64,000 nucleotides of DNA from JBJELF01 sp051879015. Its GTDB lineage: Bacteria > Bacillota > Clostridia > Lachnospirales > Lachnospiraceae. The stretch lies in assembly GCA_051879015.1 (NCBI GenBank), contig JBJELF010000005.1, positions 1 to 64,000 of the forward strand. Direction: 5' to 3'. The position numbers and the translations under genes are program-made. The notes beneath the pieces were generated by a model, which saw only the letters and a list, made by a program, of their open reading frames with translations, had not been told where the DNA came from and made no database searches. This document shows, one piece after another, positions 34,032 through 42,028 of the stretch (position 1 is its first letter; each line of letters opens with the position of its first letter).

Positions 34032-35966
34032 ATGACATCACTTGAAGAATATAAGAGTGCCCAAAAACTTGCTTTTAAAGATGCTGAATCTTGCGTTAGA
34101 CAGGGCCGCAGCCCCTATCCTGACGTATTAGATGATATTTTAAAAAAATATGATACTGCCTCTGAAGTCAAGATTGGTCTTGTGCAAATTCCCATTGAAT
34201 TAATTGCAGGAACCAAAAGTGCCGGCCGTACGAATGCTTTTTCCAAACACTTTTATCCACTTTTATCAGAGCGTTCCGAATTTGGTAGTAAATGGATGTC
34301 ATTGTGTACTTCTCACTTGGAAGAGGGTATTCGCGACCCCATCACAGCTTATGAATTTTTAGGAAAATTTTATGTAGAAGAAGGAAATAAGCGTGTCAGT
34401 GTACTTCACTATTTCAACGCAGTGTCCGTCCCAGGTTTGGTCACCCGCATCATCCCCAAGCGCAGCGACAATCCGGAAATTGTGCGCTACTTTGAGTACG
34501 TCAACTTTACAAAGCAAACCGGCATCTATAATGTACAGTTCAGTGAAGTAGAAAATTATGCTAAACTCTATGCTGAAATCGATAAAAAGCCAGATGAGCT
34601 CTGGAGCGATGATGAAATCAAAGATTTTAATGTTGCTTTCACAAATTTTAATAAGATATATCAAGCCAAAGAGGAAGTTCGCAATTTGAACTCATCTGAT
34701 GCCTTCCTCGCTTTTATTCGTATTTTTGGATATGACATCATCAAGAATCAGACTCCGGCAGAAATGGCACAAGCAATGAAAAAAGCTCGAGAGGAGCTCA
34801 TCACTACCTCCAAAAAGGAGGAAGCCGTAGAACTTCTGATGGAACCACAAGCTCCTTCCAAAAAACCTATGACCCTGGTTAATAAATTAATTTCCAGCGT
34901 AGTGCCCAGCGCCTGCAACATTGCCTTTGTCAATGCAAAAACTCCGGAGACCTCTTCCTGGACCTATGGTCACGAACTCGGCCGTCTCCATTTAGAGGAA
35001 GTATTTGGAGACCGTGTGCATATTGAATCTTTTAACAATGTAACCGATGATGGAGTTGCCACTGTGCTTGAGGAGGTTATCCAAGAAGGCTTTAATGTCA
35101 TTTTCACTACCTCTTCCAATTTCTGCAAGGCCAGTCTGACTGCTGCTGTCAAGCATCCAGAGGTTAGTATTTTCAGCTGCAGCCTGCGCAACCGAAATCA
35201 TGCCATCCGTACTTACTATGGTCGTATGTATGAGGCAAAGTTTTTGTCCGGTGCCATCGCTGGAGCTATGACAGAAAATAACAAAATTGGCTATATTGCC
35301 GACTATCCAATTATCGGTATGACTGCCAACATTAATGCTTTTGCCTTGGGTGCCTCTATGGTTAATCCCCGTGTGAAGGTATATCTGGATTGGTCTTCCA
35401 AAAAGGATCACGATGCATTGGCGTACATGAAAGAAAATGACATTCATTATCTTTCCTGTCAGGAAATGATTATACCAGACCGCGCTTCCCGCCTCTTTGG
35501 ACTTATTCACATTGACGACAATGGTAATATCGATAATTTAGCAATGTCCCTTTGGAACTGGGGAAAACTCTACGAAATTATGGTTCGCCGTATCTTAAAT
35601 GATACACTGGAAACAGATCACAGCACCACCACTCCAAAGGCAGTAAATTATTGGTGGGGTATGTCCACAGAACTGATTGACGTTATCACCTCCGATGACC
35701 TCCCTCTGACTGTGCAGCGACTGGTTCGTATCCTGAAAAAAGCGATTACCACCAATGAATTTAATCCTTTCACCGGAAAATTGATTGCCCAAAACAATGT
35801 GATTGTTCAGGAAAATGAAAACAGCACACTCTCTCCAGATGAAATCATCGGTATGGAATGGCTGGCACAAAATGTTATCGGATCAATCCCTACTTACGAG
35901 GAATTGAAAGAGGAAGCAAAACCAATTGTAGAACTGCGAGGAATTTTCTCACCTGAAGCAAAGTAA
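34032..35966 (+). CDS. Cytosolic fusion of a ParB-like domain and a BMP/Med nucleoside-binding domain
   Basis: 644 residues, no signal peptide, lipobox or membrane segment. Residues about 45-150 look like a ParB/sulfiredoxin-fold domain: VKIGLVQIPIELIAG, then DPITAYEFLGKFYVEEGNKRVSVLHYF, where GNKRVSVL matches the G-x-x-R-V-x-x-L nucleotide-binding element. Residues about 290-560 are a BMP domain (PnrA/Med type, normally a secreted purine-nucleoside receptor): CNIAFVNAKTPETSSWTYGHE, GFNVIFTTSS, FLSGAIAGAMTENNKIGYIAD. A cytosolic BMP domain suggests an intracellular ligand sensor, as proposed for Bacillus Med. No HTH is obvious. GGAGGA lies before the ATG, and the gene is monocistronic with a strong promoter and terminator. 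Annotation pipelines would mislabel it as an ABC binding protein. Confidence 0.8.
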   Translation: MTSLEEYKSAQKLAFKDAESCVRQGRSPYPDVLDDILKKYDTASEVKIGLVQIPIELIAGTKSAGRTNAFSKHFYPLLSERSEFGSKWMSLCTSHLEEGIRDPITAYEFLGKFYVEEGNKRVSVLHYFNAVSVPGLVTRIIPKRSDNPEIVRYFEYVNFTKQTGIYNVQFSEVENYAKLYAEIDKKPDELWSDDEIKDFNVAFTNFNKIYQAKEEVRNLNSSDAFLAFIRIFGYDIIKNQTPAEMAQAMKKAREELITTSKKEEAVELLMEPQAPSKKPMTLVNKLISSVVPSACNIAFVNAKTPETSSWTYGHELGRLHLEEVFGDRVHIESFNNVTDDGVATVLEEVIQEGFNVIFTTSSNFCKASLTAAVKHPEVSIFSCSLRNRNHAIRTYYGRMYEAKFLSGAIAGAMTENNKIGYIADYPIIGMTANINAFALGASMVNPRVKVYLDWSSKKDHDALAYMKENDIHYLSCQEMIIPDRASRLFGLIHIDDNGNIDNLAMSLWNWGKLYEIMVRRILNDTLETDHSTTTPKAVNYWWGMSTELIDVITSDDLPLTVQRLVRILKKAITTNEFNPFTGKLIAQNNVIVQENENSTLSPDEIIGMEWLAQNVIGSIPTYEELKEEAKPIVELRGIFSPEAK

Positions 35967-35996
35967 TATTTGCGGCTGATATATGATAAATATCTC

Positions 35997-36033
35997 CAGC
36001 ACCCTAAAACAGCTGTTTTGGGGTGCTGTTTTT
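35997..36033 (+). terminator. Terminator of the ParB-like/BMP gene
   Basis: CAGCACCC...GGGTGCTG hairpin whose inner AAACAGCTGTTT is also palindromic, followed by five T. Confidence 0.92.
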
Positions 36034-36081
36034 CATAACTGAGCACTGCACAATCCATTTTACGAATTTTTGATGAATTTC

Positions 36082-36110
36082 TTGTATAATTTACACGAAG
36101 ATGGTATAAT
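36082..36110 (+). promoter_or_regulatory. Promoter of the LtaS-like gene
   Basis: -35 TTGTAT (36082-36087), 17-base spacer, -10 TATAAT (36105-36110). The start codon is only 25 bases further, so the leader is very short. Confidence 0.7.
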
Positions 36111-36134
36111 GACTCCGTTTTAGGAGGTATTATT

Positions 36135-37910
36135 ATGTCCGATTCCATTCAACAAAAACAGTCAACGATTCCCAAAGTATACTCTATCATCATTTTGATC
36201 TTAGCTCCCATCGCCGTCATCTATCTGGGAGAAAGCCTCTGCTGGACTCCTTGGAGTGATATGACAATATCCGTACAGCTTGTTAACATTTTATTGGGAG
36301 AACTATTTTTCTTCTTGTTCTTTCTTATCATTGGACGAGCAAGAATTGCCCTGCTGCTGTCCAGCTTTTTGCTCTTTGCAGCTTATTTAGCCAACTACTA
36401 TGTCATGTCTTTCCGCGGTCAGGCCATTATGCCCTGGGATATTTATTCCATCAATACGGCAGCTGCCGTGGCTGGCAATTATGATTTTTCTTTGGAGTCG
36501 AAACAGCTTATCATTATCGCACTTTTTATTTTACTCCTTATCTTGGAGCTTTTTGTTAGACTGACTTTGAAAAAATGGAAATGGTACTTACGAGCAGCTT
36601 TACTCCTTGTGCCTATCGCTGGCTTTGCAGGCTGTTTCCAGGCCATGAAAAACGAGGATATCTGCAGTGATCTCGGTATGTATCCTTATCTTTTTACCCC
36701 CAATGTCATGTATCGTGATAATGGAGCTATATTAAATTTTATCTATCTATTACAGTTTATGGATATCAGTGAGCCAGATGGCTATTCTAGCGAAAAAGCA
36801 GAAGAATTATTAGAAGAATATTCTGTCGAGAAGGAAGTCACTTCTACGCCCAATATCATTGTGATTATGAATGAATGTTTTTCTGACCCAGCAATTTTGG
36901 CAGATTTTAAAACCAATGTAGACTATATGCCTTTTGTCCACAGCTTACAGCAGGGAAGCGAAAACACCATCACCGGATATGTTGATGTCTCTGTCAAGGG
37001 AGGCAACACTGCCAACAGCGAATTTGAATTTTTGACCGGCAATACCATGGCTTTTCTGCCCAGCGGCAGTATTCCATATCAGCAGTACATATTTGAAGAA
37101 AAAGACTCCATTGCCTCTTGGTTAAAAGGTTTAGGATATGTCACCTACGCCATGCATCCATATAATGCTAACGGTTGGAATCGTGCTGCCGTCTATCCTC
37201 TTTTAGGCTTTGACAGCTTTATCTCCAACAGCAACTTCCAAAGTCCAAAACGGATTCGCAGTTACATCAGTGATGAGAGTGCCTTCAAACGTATTATTCA
37301 ATTGTACGAAAATAAAGAGGAAGGCACACCACTCTTCACCTTTACCGTCACCATGCAAAACCATGGTGGATTTACCAAAGAGTATGCTAACTTTACACCT
37401 GACGTGGAAATCGAGGGATGCAGTTCCAAAGCAATCACACAATATCTGTCCCTGATCAAAATTTCTGATGCTGCCTTTGAAGATTTGTGCAATTATTTTG
37501 CAGACGCAGAGGAAGATACGATTATCGTCATGTTTGGAGATCATCAGCCAAATGACAGCGTGGTAGAGCCTCTCTTAAATCTCAATGACCGCAGTCAGAA
37601 TGATTTCACTGAAGAAGAATGGCTGGAGCGTTACCGTGTCCCGTTGGTCATCTGGGCAAACTTTGACATAGCGGAATCCACTGATGTGGGAACAAGCCTA
37701 AATTATCTAGCTGGAGATTTGTTGGAAATTTGTGGACTTCCTTTGACGAACTATCAGTCCTATCTGCAAACTTTACAGGAAAATTACCCCGTCATCAGCT
37801 CACAGGGAGCAATCGATTCGAAAGGAACCTACTATCCGCTCAATAAAATCGATAGTTTGAGTGATATCAATACCTACGAACAGCTGCAATATTATCAATT
37901 ATTCGAGTGA
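36135..37910 (+). CDS. LtaS-family sulfatase (phosphoglycerol transferase type)
   Basis: Five predicted transmembrane helices (residues about 15-165), then an extracellular sulfatase/alkaline-phosphatase fold from about 238: PNIIVIMNECFSD with the metal ligand Glu247, the catalytic threonine Thr292 in GGNTANSEFEFL, and GDHQPN near the C-terminal metal site. Enzymes of this family polymerise lipoteichoic acid or add glycerol phosphate to glycans. The SEFEFL context matches the clostridial LtaS-like group. 591 residues. AGGAGG precedes the ATG. Together with cls and pgsA it points to anionic envelope polymer synthesis. Confidence 0.9.
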   Translation: MSDSIQQKQSTIPKVYSIIILILAPIAVIYLGESLCWTPWSDMTISVQLVNILLGELFFFLFFLIIGRARIALLLSSFLLFAAYLANYYVMSFRGQAIMPWDIYSINTAAAVAGNYDFSLESKQLIIIALFILLLILELFVRLTLKKWKWYLRAALLLVPIAGFAGCFQAMKNEDICSDLGMYPYLFTPNVMYRDNGAILNFIYLLQFMDISEPDGYSSEKAEELLEEYSVEKEVTSTPNIIVIMNECFSDPAILADFKTNVDYMPFVHSLQQGSENTITGYVDVSVKGGNTANSEFEFLTGNTMAFLPSGSIPYQQYIFEEKDSIASWLKGLGYVTYAMHPYNANGWNRAAVYPLLGFDSFISNSNFQSPKRIRSYISDESAFKRIIQLYENKEEGTPLFTFTVTMQNHGGFTKEYANFTPDVEIEGCSSKAITQYLSLIKISDAAFEDLCNYFADAEEDTIIVMFGDHQPNDSVVEPLLNLNDRSQNDFTEEEWLERYRVPLVIWANFDIAESTDVGTSLNYLAGDLLEICGLPLTNYQSYLQTLQENYPVISSQGAIDSKGTYYPLNKIDSLSDINTYEQLQYYQLFE

Positions 37911-37971
37911 ATCTATACTCCATAGAGAAAATGATACGCTTAAACTCAGACAGCGTTATCTTGGCAAAACA

Positions 37972-38013
37972 AAAAACCTCCAAAAGTATCAAACAAATTG
38001 ATGCTTTTGGAGG
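37972..38013 (-). terminator. Terminator of the six-gene ATP-grasp operon
   Basis: CCTCCAAAAG...CTTTTGGAGG stem (37977-38013) followed on the minus strand by six T. It ends the operon 12 bases after the last stop codon. Confidence 0.9.
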
Positions 38014-38025
38014 AAAGTGATATAT

Positions 38026-38562
38026 TTACTCTTCTTCCGGCATGGTATCGTTCGTATTTTGGTTGATTGCATCGAGTGCCGTTCTCATTAAGACCTGCAC
38101 TTCTTCCTCACTCATCTGCATCGCCTCGGCAGTCTCCGCTATTGTTGCCTCACGCCCCAGCTTTTGTGCCAACAAGGTAGTCACCTCATTCATAAGATTG
38201 ATGGAATCAGCCATCTTGCTGCTAATCTGCTCCGACTCTGACTCCATTTCCAGTGCTTCCTCCAAACTATAGCATATCTCACGCTGAATAAAAGACTTGA
38301 AATCTCCCTTCCGATAGCTATCTACTGCCATCGCCAATGCCACATTGGCCTCAGCAATCAGCTCTCCCTCATCCAGTCCTTTATCCAAATACTCCTTTGC
38401 CAACTCTACTGCAAAGATCAGATTGCCTTCAATCAGACGATTTTTAGCAGACTTATCTCCCGATGCAGCCTTCGGAGCCAAAAGCGTAATTTCCTCCTCG
38501 GTACATTTGGGAATTGCTGCTAATTCTTCCATATAAAATGATATTGTCTCGTTTTGTTCCAT
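38026..38562 (-). CDS. Sigma-70-like protein lacking region 4
   Basis: 178 residues. An N-terminal part resembles sigma region 1.2/2: FYMEELAAIPKCTEEEITLL, AKNRLIEGNLIFAVELAKEY, DEGELIAEANVALAMAVDSY, FIQREI. Residues about 121-160 resemble region 3 (INLMNEVTTLLAQKLGREAT followed by AETAEAMQMSEEEV). The -10-recognition helix is short and acidic where it should be basic, and the -35-binding region 4 is absent. It may therefore bind core polymerase or an anti-sigma without being a promoter-specific factor. The ATG at 38562 is preferred over an upstream GTG because AAAGGAA lies between them. It is the last gene of the operon. Confidence 0.75.
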   Translation of the reverse strand: MEQNETISFYMEELAAIPKCTEEEITLLAPKAASGDKSAKNRLIEGNLIFAVELAKEYLDKGLDEGELIAEANVALAMAVDSYRKGDFKSFIQREICYSLEEALEMESESEQISSKMADSINLMNEVTTLLAQKLGREATIAETAEAMQMSEEEVQVLMRTALDAINQNTNDTMPEEE

Positions 38563-38588
38563 TACTAAATTTATTTCCTTTCTCACGG

Positions 38589-39524
38589 CTATTCTTCTTC
38601 CGCAATAATCAGCTTGTAAACTGCTGTATGTGCCATCACCAGAGGAGATTTATGTGCAAAAAATATGACACCGTCACATGGCGCTGCAATAGTCTCAAGA
38701 ATATCACCCCGCAGTGGGTCAATCACCTCAGCCAATTGCTCCCCCTGCTCCACCTTACCATAAGGTTTGACATAAGACCGAAAAATTCCCGCCGAATTTG
38801 ACTTCACCGTACACATATTCTCTTCATGGATCAGGGATGTCACGTAGCCTTTATGAGCCTTATAGCGAATAATCCCATTTTTATCTAAAAAACGCAGCAC
38901 AGCTGCAATCGCCATACTTGCGCTTTGCTCATCAATCTCGTCCGTTTCACTGTTATAAACGGAAAATGCTTTTGTGTTCCAAATTTGCCAGTTGTAATTG
39001 AGGGTAGTCGTATCATATGGTTTTGGATTTCTGAGGATTGCATAAGGCAGACCAAACTCTTTCGCAAGCTCCATATCCTGATATCCCGTATTCATGACAC
39101 GGACATGGGGAATGTATCGTCCCGGCAAATAAAAACTGGCAAACTGAATACCAAATTCATAATTTTGAATTTTTTCAAACACGCCAGCTGCAATTCGCTG
39201 GGTTGTCTCACCCAAGTTGTATCCTGGAAACATACGGTTGATATCTGTGTTGTCATTTGGCCAAAATCGCTTGCTCACATTAATGGAATAATTGTTGACG
39301 GAAGGAATCACCAAAATTTCCTTTCCCTCCACAATACATCCCTTCTCTTCCAGCTTTTTTAATTCCTGCATCAGCTGTGTACAGGTGTAGAGCTGCTCTA
39401 TTTCATTTCCTCGCATAGCACCAACGATGCACACAGCCTTTTCTCCCTCGCCAAAGTGAAAGCCCGTCACTCGCATCTCATCTCGGTAAATGGATTTAAT
39501 CTGATAAATAATTTCTTCACGCAT
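38589..39524 (-). CDS. AspA/AstE-family paralogue with degenerate active site (predicted pseudoenzyme)
   Basis: 311-residue member of the succinylglutamate desuccinylase/aspartoacylase (M14-like) family. Aligned by eye with its neighbour at 39517-40458, the first zinc-ligand His of the HxxE motif is Arg38 (GAMRGNE), the second zinc His is Phe128 (GIQFAS), and the catalytic Glu position is Tyr190. Glu41 and the substrate-loop DINR (94-97) are kept. The C-terminal lipoyl-like barrel (GIFRSYVKPYGKVEQGEQL) is intact. The fold is probably kept but zinc catalysis lost. It overlaps the active paralogue by eight bases, which suggests a coupled pair or heterodimer. Confidence 0.85.
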   Translation of the reverse strand: MREEIIYQIKSIYRDEMRVTGFHFGEGEKAVCIVGAMRGNEIEQLYTCTQLMQELKKLEEKGCIVEGKEILVIPSVNNYSINVSKRFWPNDNTDINRMFPGYNLGETTQRIAAGVFEKIQNYEFGIQFASFYLPGRYIPHVRVMNTGYQDMELAKEFGLPYAILRNPKPYDTTTLNYNWQIWNTKAFSVYNSETDEIDEQSASMAIAAVLRFLDKNGIIRYKAHKGYVTSLIHEENMCTVKSNSAGIFRSYVKPYGKVEQGEQLAEVIDPLRGDILETIAAPCDGVIFFAHKSPLVMAHTAVYKLIIAEEE

Positions 39525-40458
39525 CGACGGTCACACCTCCTAAAATTCTCGCAATCAGGGAACCACTGGTTACAATCGGATGTTCTCTCAATGTAAACAG
39601 CATACCCGTACATGGCGCATAAACTGGATGTGCCACACCACAAATTGGCTCCAAAATATCTCCGATATGCTGTCCCTTTTCAATATGTTTCCAATGCTCC
39701 ACACATGGCACGAAAATGCCTGAATACTCGGCATTGACAAATCCCACCTCTCCGTCAGTGGATACAATTGGAGTGCGCACAGCCGGAGCTTCATCCTCCC
39801 AGATACCCAACTGTACCATAGCATGGAACAGTCCGTCGGTCAGCTGCTCACAATAACGCTTGGTAGTGCGAAGCCCTACCCCCATCTCCACTACAACAGT
39901 GGGAGTTCCTATGGAATTTAAGCTGTGAGCCAGCGTGGACTGGAGTACGGTAGCTGCCGCATGAACCCAAATATAATCAATGTTCAGCCACTTAGCCATA
40001 GGCACCAAACACTCTGCAGTCATCTCACTCACTCTCGCCTGAGGAATTTCCTTTAAAAACACATTGCTGGCGTGAATATCCACGCATAAATCCGCCCCGG
40101 AAATACTCTTTACAATTTTATCAGCCAAATATTCTGCCATATGTCCCTCTTCATTTCCCGGAAAAATACGGTTCATATCCAAATCAAACATGGGGATACC
40201 CCGAATCATGCTGTCCATTCCCAGCGGATTTAAGGCTGGATACACATCCACAATCCCCTTTAACTTCTGTCTATTTTCATTGATGCGGCGCACCACTTCA
40301 TAACAAACATACTGCCCCTCCAGCTCATCTCCATGAGTACCCGTCACAATACAAATACGCTTTTCCTTTCCAGTCAAGATTTCTGGTTCCAGATGGTTTC
40401 TCTGAATTTTGAGAGCCTCATCGACCGGCAAATCCACTGATGCTACTGTCTCTATCAT
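39517..40458 (-). CDS. AspA/AstE-family zinc deacylase, active-site residues intact
   Basis: Predicted zinc-dependent N-acyl amino acid hydrolase or carboxypeptidase-like deacylase, 313 residues. Zinc ligands His42 and Glu45 (TGTHGDE) and His129 (VDIHA), substrate-binding DMNR (94-97), and catalytic Glu191 (VVVEMG) are all present, with a C-terminal beta barrel (SGIFVPCVEHWKHIEKGQ). The start ATG at 40458 follows AAAGGATAAAGGG; an earlier in-frame start would overlap the transglutaminase gene. Substrate unknown. The operon suggests it trims a peptide or amino-acyl product of the ATP-grasp enzyme. Confidence 0.88.
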   Translation of the reverse strand: MIETVASVDLPVDEALKIQRNHLEPEILTGKEKRICIVTGTHGDELEGQYVCYEVVRRINENRQKLKGIVDVYPALNPLGMDSMIRGIPMFDLDMNRIFPGNEEGHMAEYLADKIVKSISGADLCVDIHASNVFLKEIPQARVSEMTAECLVPMAKWLNIDYIWVHAAATVLQSTLAHSLNSIGTPTVVVEMGVGLRTTKRYCEQLTDGLFHAMVQLGIWEDEAPAVRTPIVSTDGEVGFVNAEYSGIFVPCVEHWKHIEKGQHIGDILEPICGVAHPVYAPCTGMLFTLREHPIVTSGSLIARILGGVTVDA

Positions 40459-40504
40459 CCCTTTATCCTTTCTGTCAACACCCCATTCTCTAAAACAAAT
40501 GGGA

Positions 40505-41287
40505 TTATAACTTCTCAACGCGCACCGAGACCTCCTGATTTTGCTGGGCATATCCCTGAAAGCATCCCCGGTCTATCGCACAATCTCTGTAATCTCTTCC
40601 CTGCGCCATTTTAATATACTCGTCATTCACCAAGCAATTATGAGTTGGGTCCATAGCATACCATGCACCATCATAATAAATCTCTACCCAGGCATGGGTT
40701 GCACCCTCTCCTACCATCATTCCAACTACATAGCGAGCTGGAATCTGATTACACCGACACAGTGCCAGCATAATATGAGCAAAATCCTGACAAACTCCCT
40801 GTTTGAGAGCAAAACTGTCTTCCGCCGTTGTATGAATCCCCGTTACTCCGCCGCAGTAAGTCATATTTTTGTAAATCTGATTCATCCACTGCAATGCCCG
40901 CTCATATTCATTCCCTTTTATCCCACGACAACAGGCCTCATAGAAACTATGAAGCCCACCATTTTGATTTATTCTTGTTAAATTCGTCTCATATTGATAC
41001 ATTGGATGACAGACCTCTTTCATTCTGCCTGCCTGATTGACAAAAGCAATTCCCTCCGCTGAAAACTGGAAATCATCATGCTCTGCCATTATCTTTCCAC
41101 AACAATAGCGATTGCCAAAGCAATCTTCGTTGAGCCATAAGCTCTCCGATGGACAGACTGACCAGTTTAAGGAACAAATTGTTTGTATATGGTTCGTTGT
41201 CGGCAAAATGCGCAATGCAAACTGATGATGATAAATTGGCTGACTAAACGCCAACTTGGTATAAAATTCAAACTTTAATTTTTCCAT
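40505..41287 (-). CDS. Transglutaminase-like cysteine protease/transferase
   Basis: 260 residues. An N-terminal beta-rich bacterial transglutaminase-like domain is followed by the papain-like transglutaminase core with Cys166 (GVCQDFAH), His198 (ATHAWVE) and Asp213 (MDPTHN). Family members act as peptidases or amide transferases. COG1305 proteins of this form accompany ATP-grasp and alpha-E genes in many bacteria. No signal peptide, so cytosolic. The Shine-Dalgarno GGTGGAG lies inside an inverted repeat (41295-41335) that could mask it. Confidence 0.92.
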   Translation of the reverse strand: MEKLKFEFYTKLAFSQPIYHHQFALRILPTTNHIQTICSLNWSVCPSESLWLNEDCFGNRYCCGKIMAEHDDFQFSAEGIAFVNQAGRMKEVCHPMYQYETNLTRINQNGGLHSFYEACCRGIKGNEYERALQWMNQIYKNMTYCGGVTGIHTTAEDSFALKQGVCQDFAHIMLALCRCNQIPARYVVGMMVGEGATHAWVEIYYDGAWYAMDPTHNCLVNDEYIKMAQGRDYRDCAIDRGCFQGYAQQNQEVSVRVEKL

Positions 41288-41294
41288 TGTACTC

Positions 41295-41335
41295 CACCTA
41301 TGTCACCTAATTCATTGATTATGATGCCATAGGTG
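41295..41335 (-). promoter_or_regulatory. Inverted repeat covering the transglutaminase ribosome site
   Basis: CACCTATG/CATAGGTG arms eight bases long, 25 bases apart. The 3' arm on the minus strand includes the GGTG of the Shine-Dalgarno GGTGGAG. Confidence 0.45.
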
Positions 41336-41341
41336 CCGTTT

Positions 41342-42028
41342 TTACAAAAAAATCATATAAAGACATCCAATCGCATCATAATAGGATTCTACCCAATTTT
41401 CGCCCTTTGATAAGATTTCTTTCAGCTGTTCCAGACTCGAACTGCGATAAGGCATCCTAACTCGCTCCAGACGATTGATGAACTTGGCAAATTCCTTCTC
41501 AATGGTAACATATGGATACTTTAAACGCAAGTACAAATCTAAACGTTCTACATATCGTCCCACCTTCATGATGTTTCGACACTCTTCGTCCAGCACACAA
41601 TCATCCACACTGCCCCAGAATGCATAGTAATAATCGACCAAATCCTGCAAATCGTAAAGCGGACGCTGATTATTCAGCATATCTGGCTTACGCAGCAAAT
41701 CCAGAGACATCTGCAGATAGGAAAGTGAAACCGTACTGATTTCATCACGGACAATAATGCCATTGTCAAACGCACGCGTCATATTGCTGACCAAAGAATT
41801 CGTGTCCGTCTCATCAAACAGATAACGGCTGATAAAAGTATCCGAATCCCCATAAATATCAGGTAAATTGAGCGCTTTTAAGAAATTAATGTAGAAATCT
41901 TTGCTATTTTCCACATCAATCAGCTCATCAAAATGCTTAAAAAAACACTGCATTGTTGTAAAGACTCTTTCCGAGTAACGACCTAACCAAAAAAGATGGT
42001 CTGCTTTTTCTAACGAGATAATACCCAT
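41342..42028 (-). CDS. Alpha-E (DUF403) protein
   Basis: 228-residue all-helical protein of the alpha-E family (COG2307). The signature opening ISLEKADHLFWLGRYSERV and the later NIMKVGRYVERLDLYLRL with paired arginines are clear. Members always accompany circularly permuted ATP-grasp proteins and are thought to bind or help modify the same substrate. It is shorter than the usual 300-320 residues and ends in a hydrophobic YDAIGCLYMIFL. It overlaps the ATP-grasp gene by 19 bases. Confidence 0.9.
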   Translation of the reverse strand: MGIISLEKADHLFWLGRYSERVFTTMQCFFKHFDELIDVENSKDFYINFLKALNLPDIYGDSDTFISRYLFDETDTNSLVSNMTRAFDNGIIVRDEISTVSLSYLQMSLDLLRKPDMLNNQRPLYDLQDLVDYYYAFWGSVDDCVLDEECRNIMKVGRYVERLDLYLRLKYPYVTIEKEFAKFINRLERVRMPYRSSSLEQLKEILSKGENWVESYYDAIGCLYMIFL

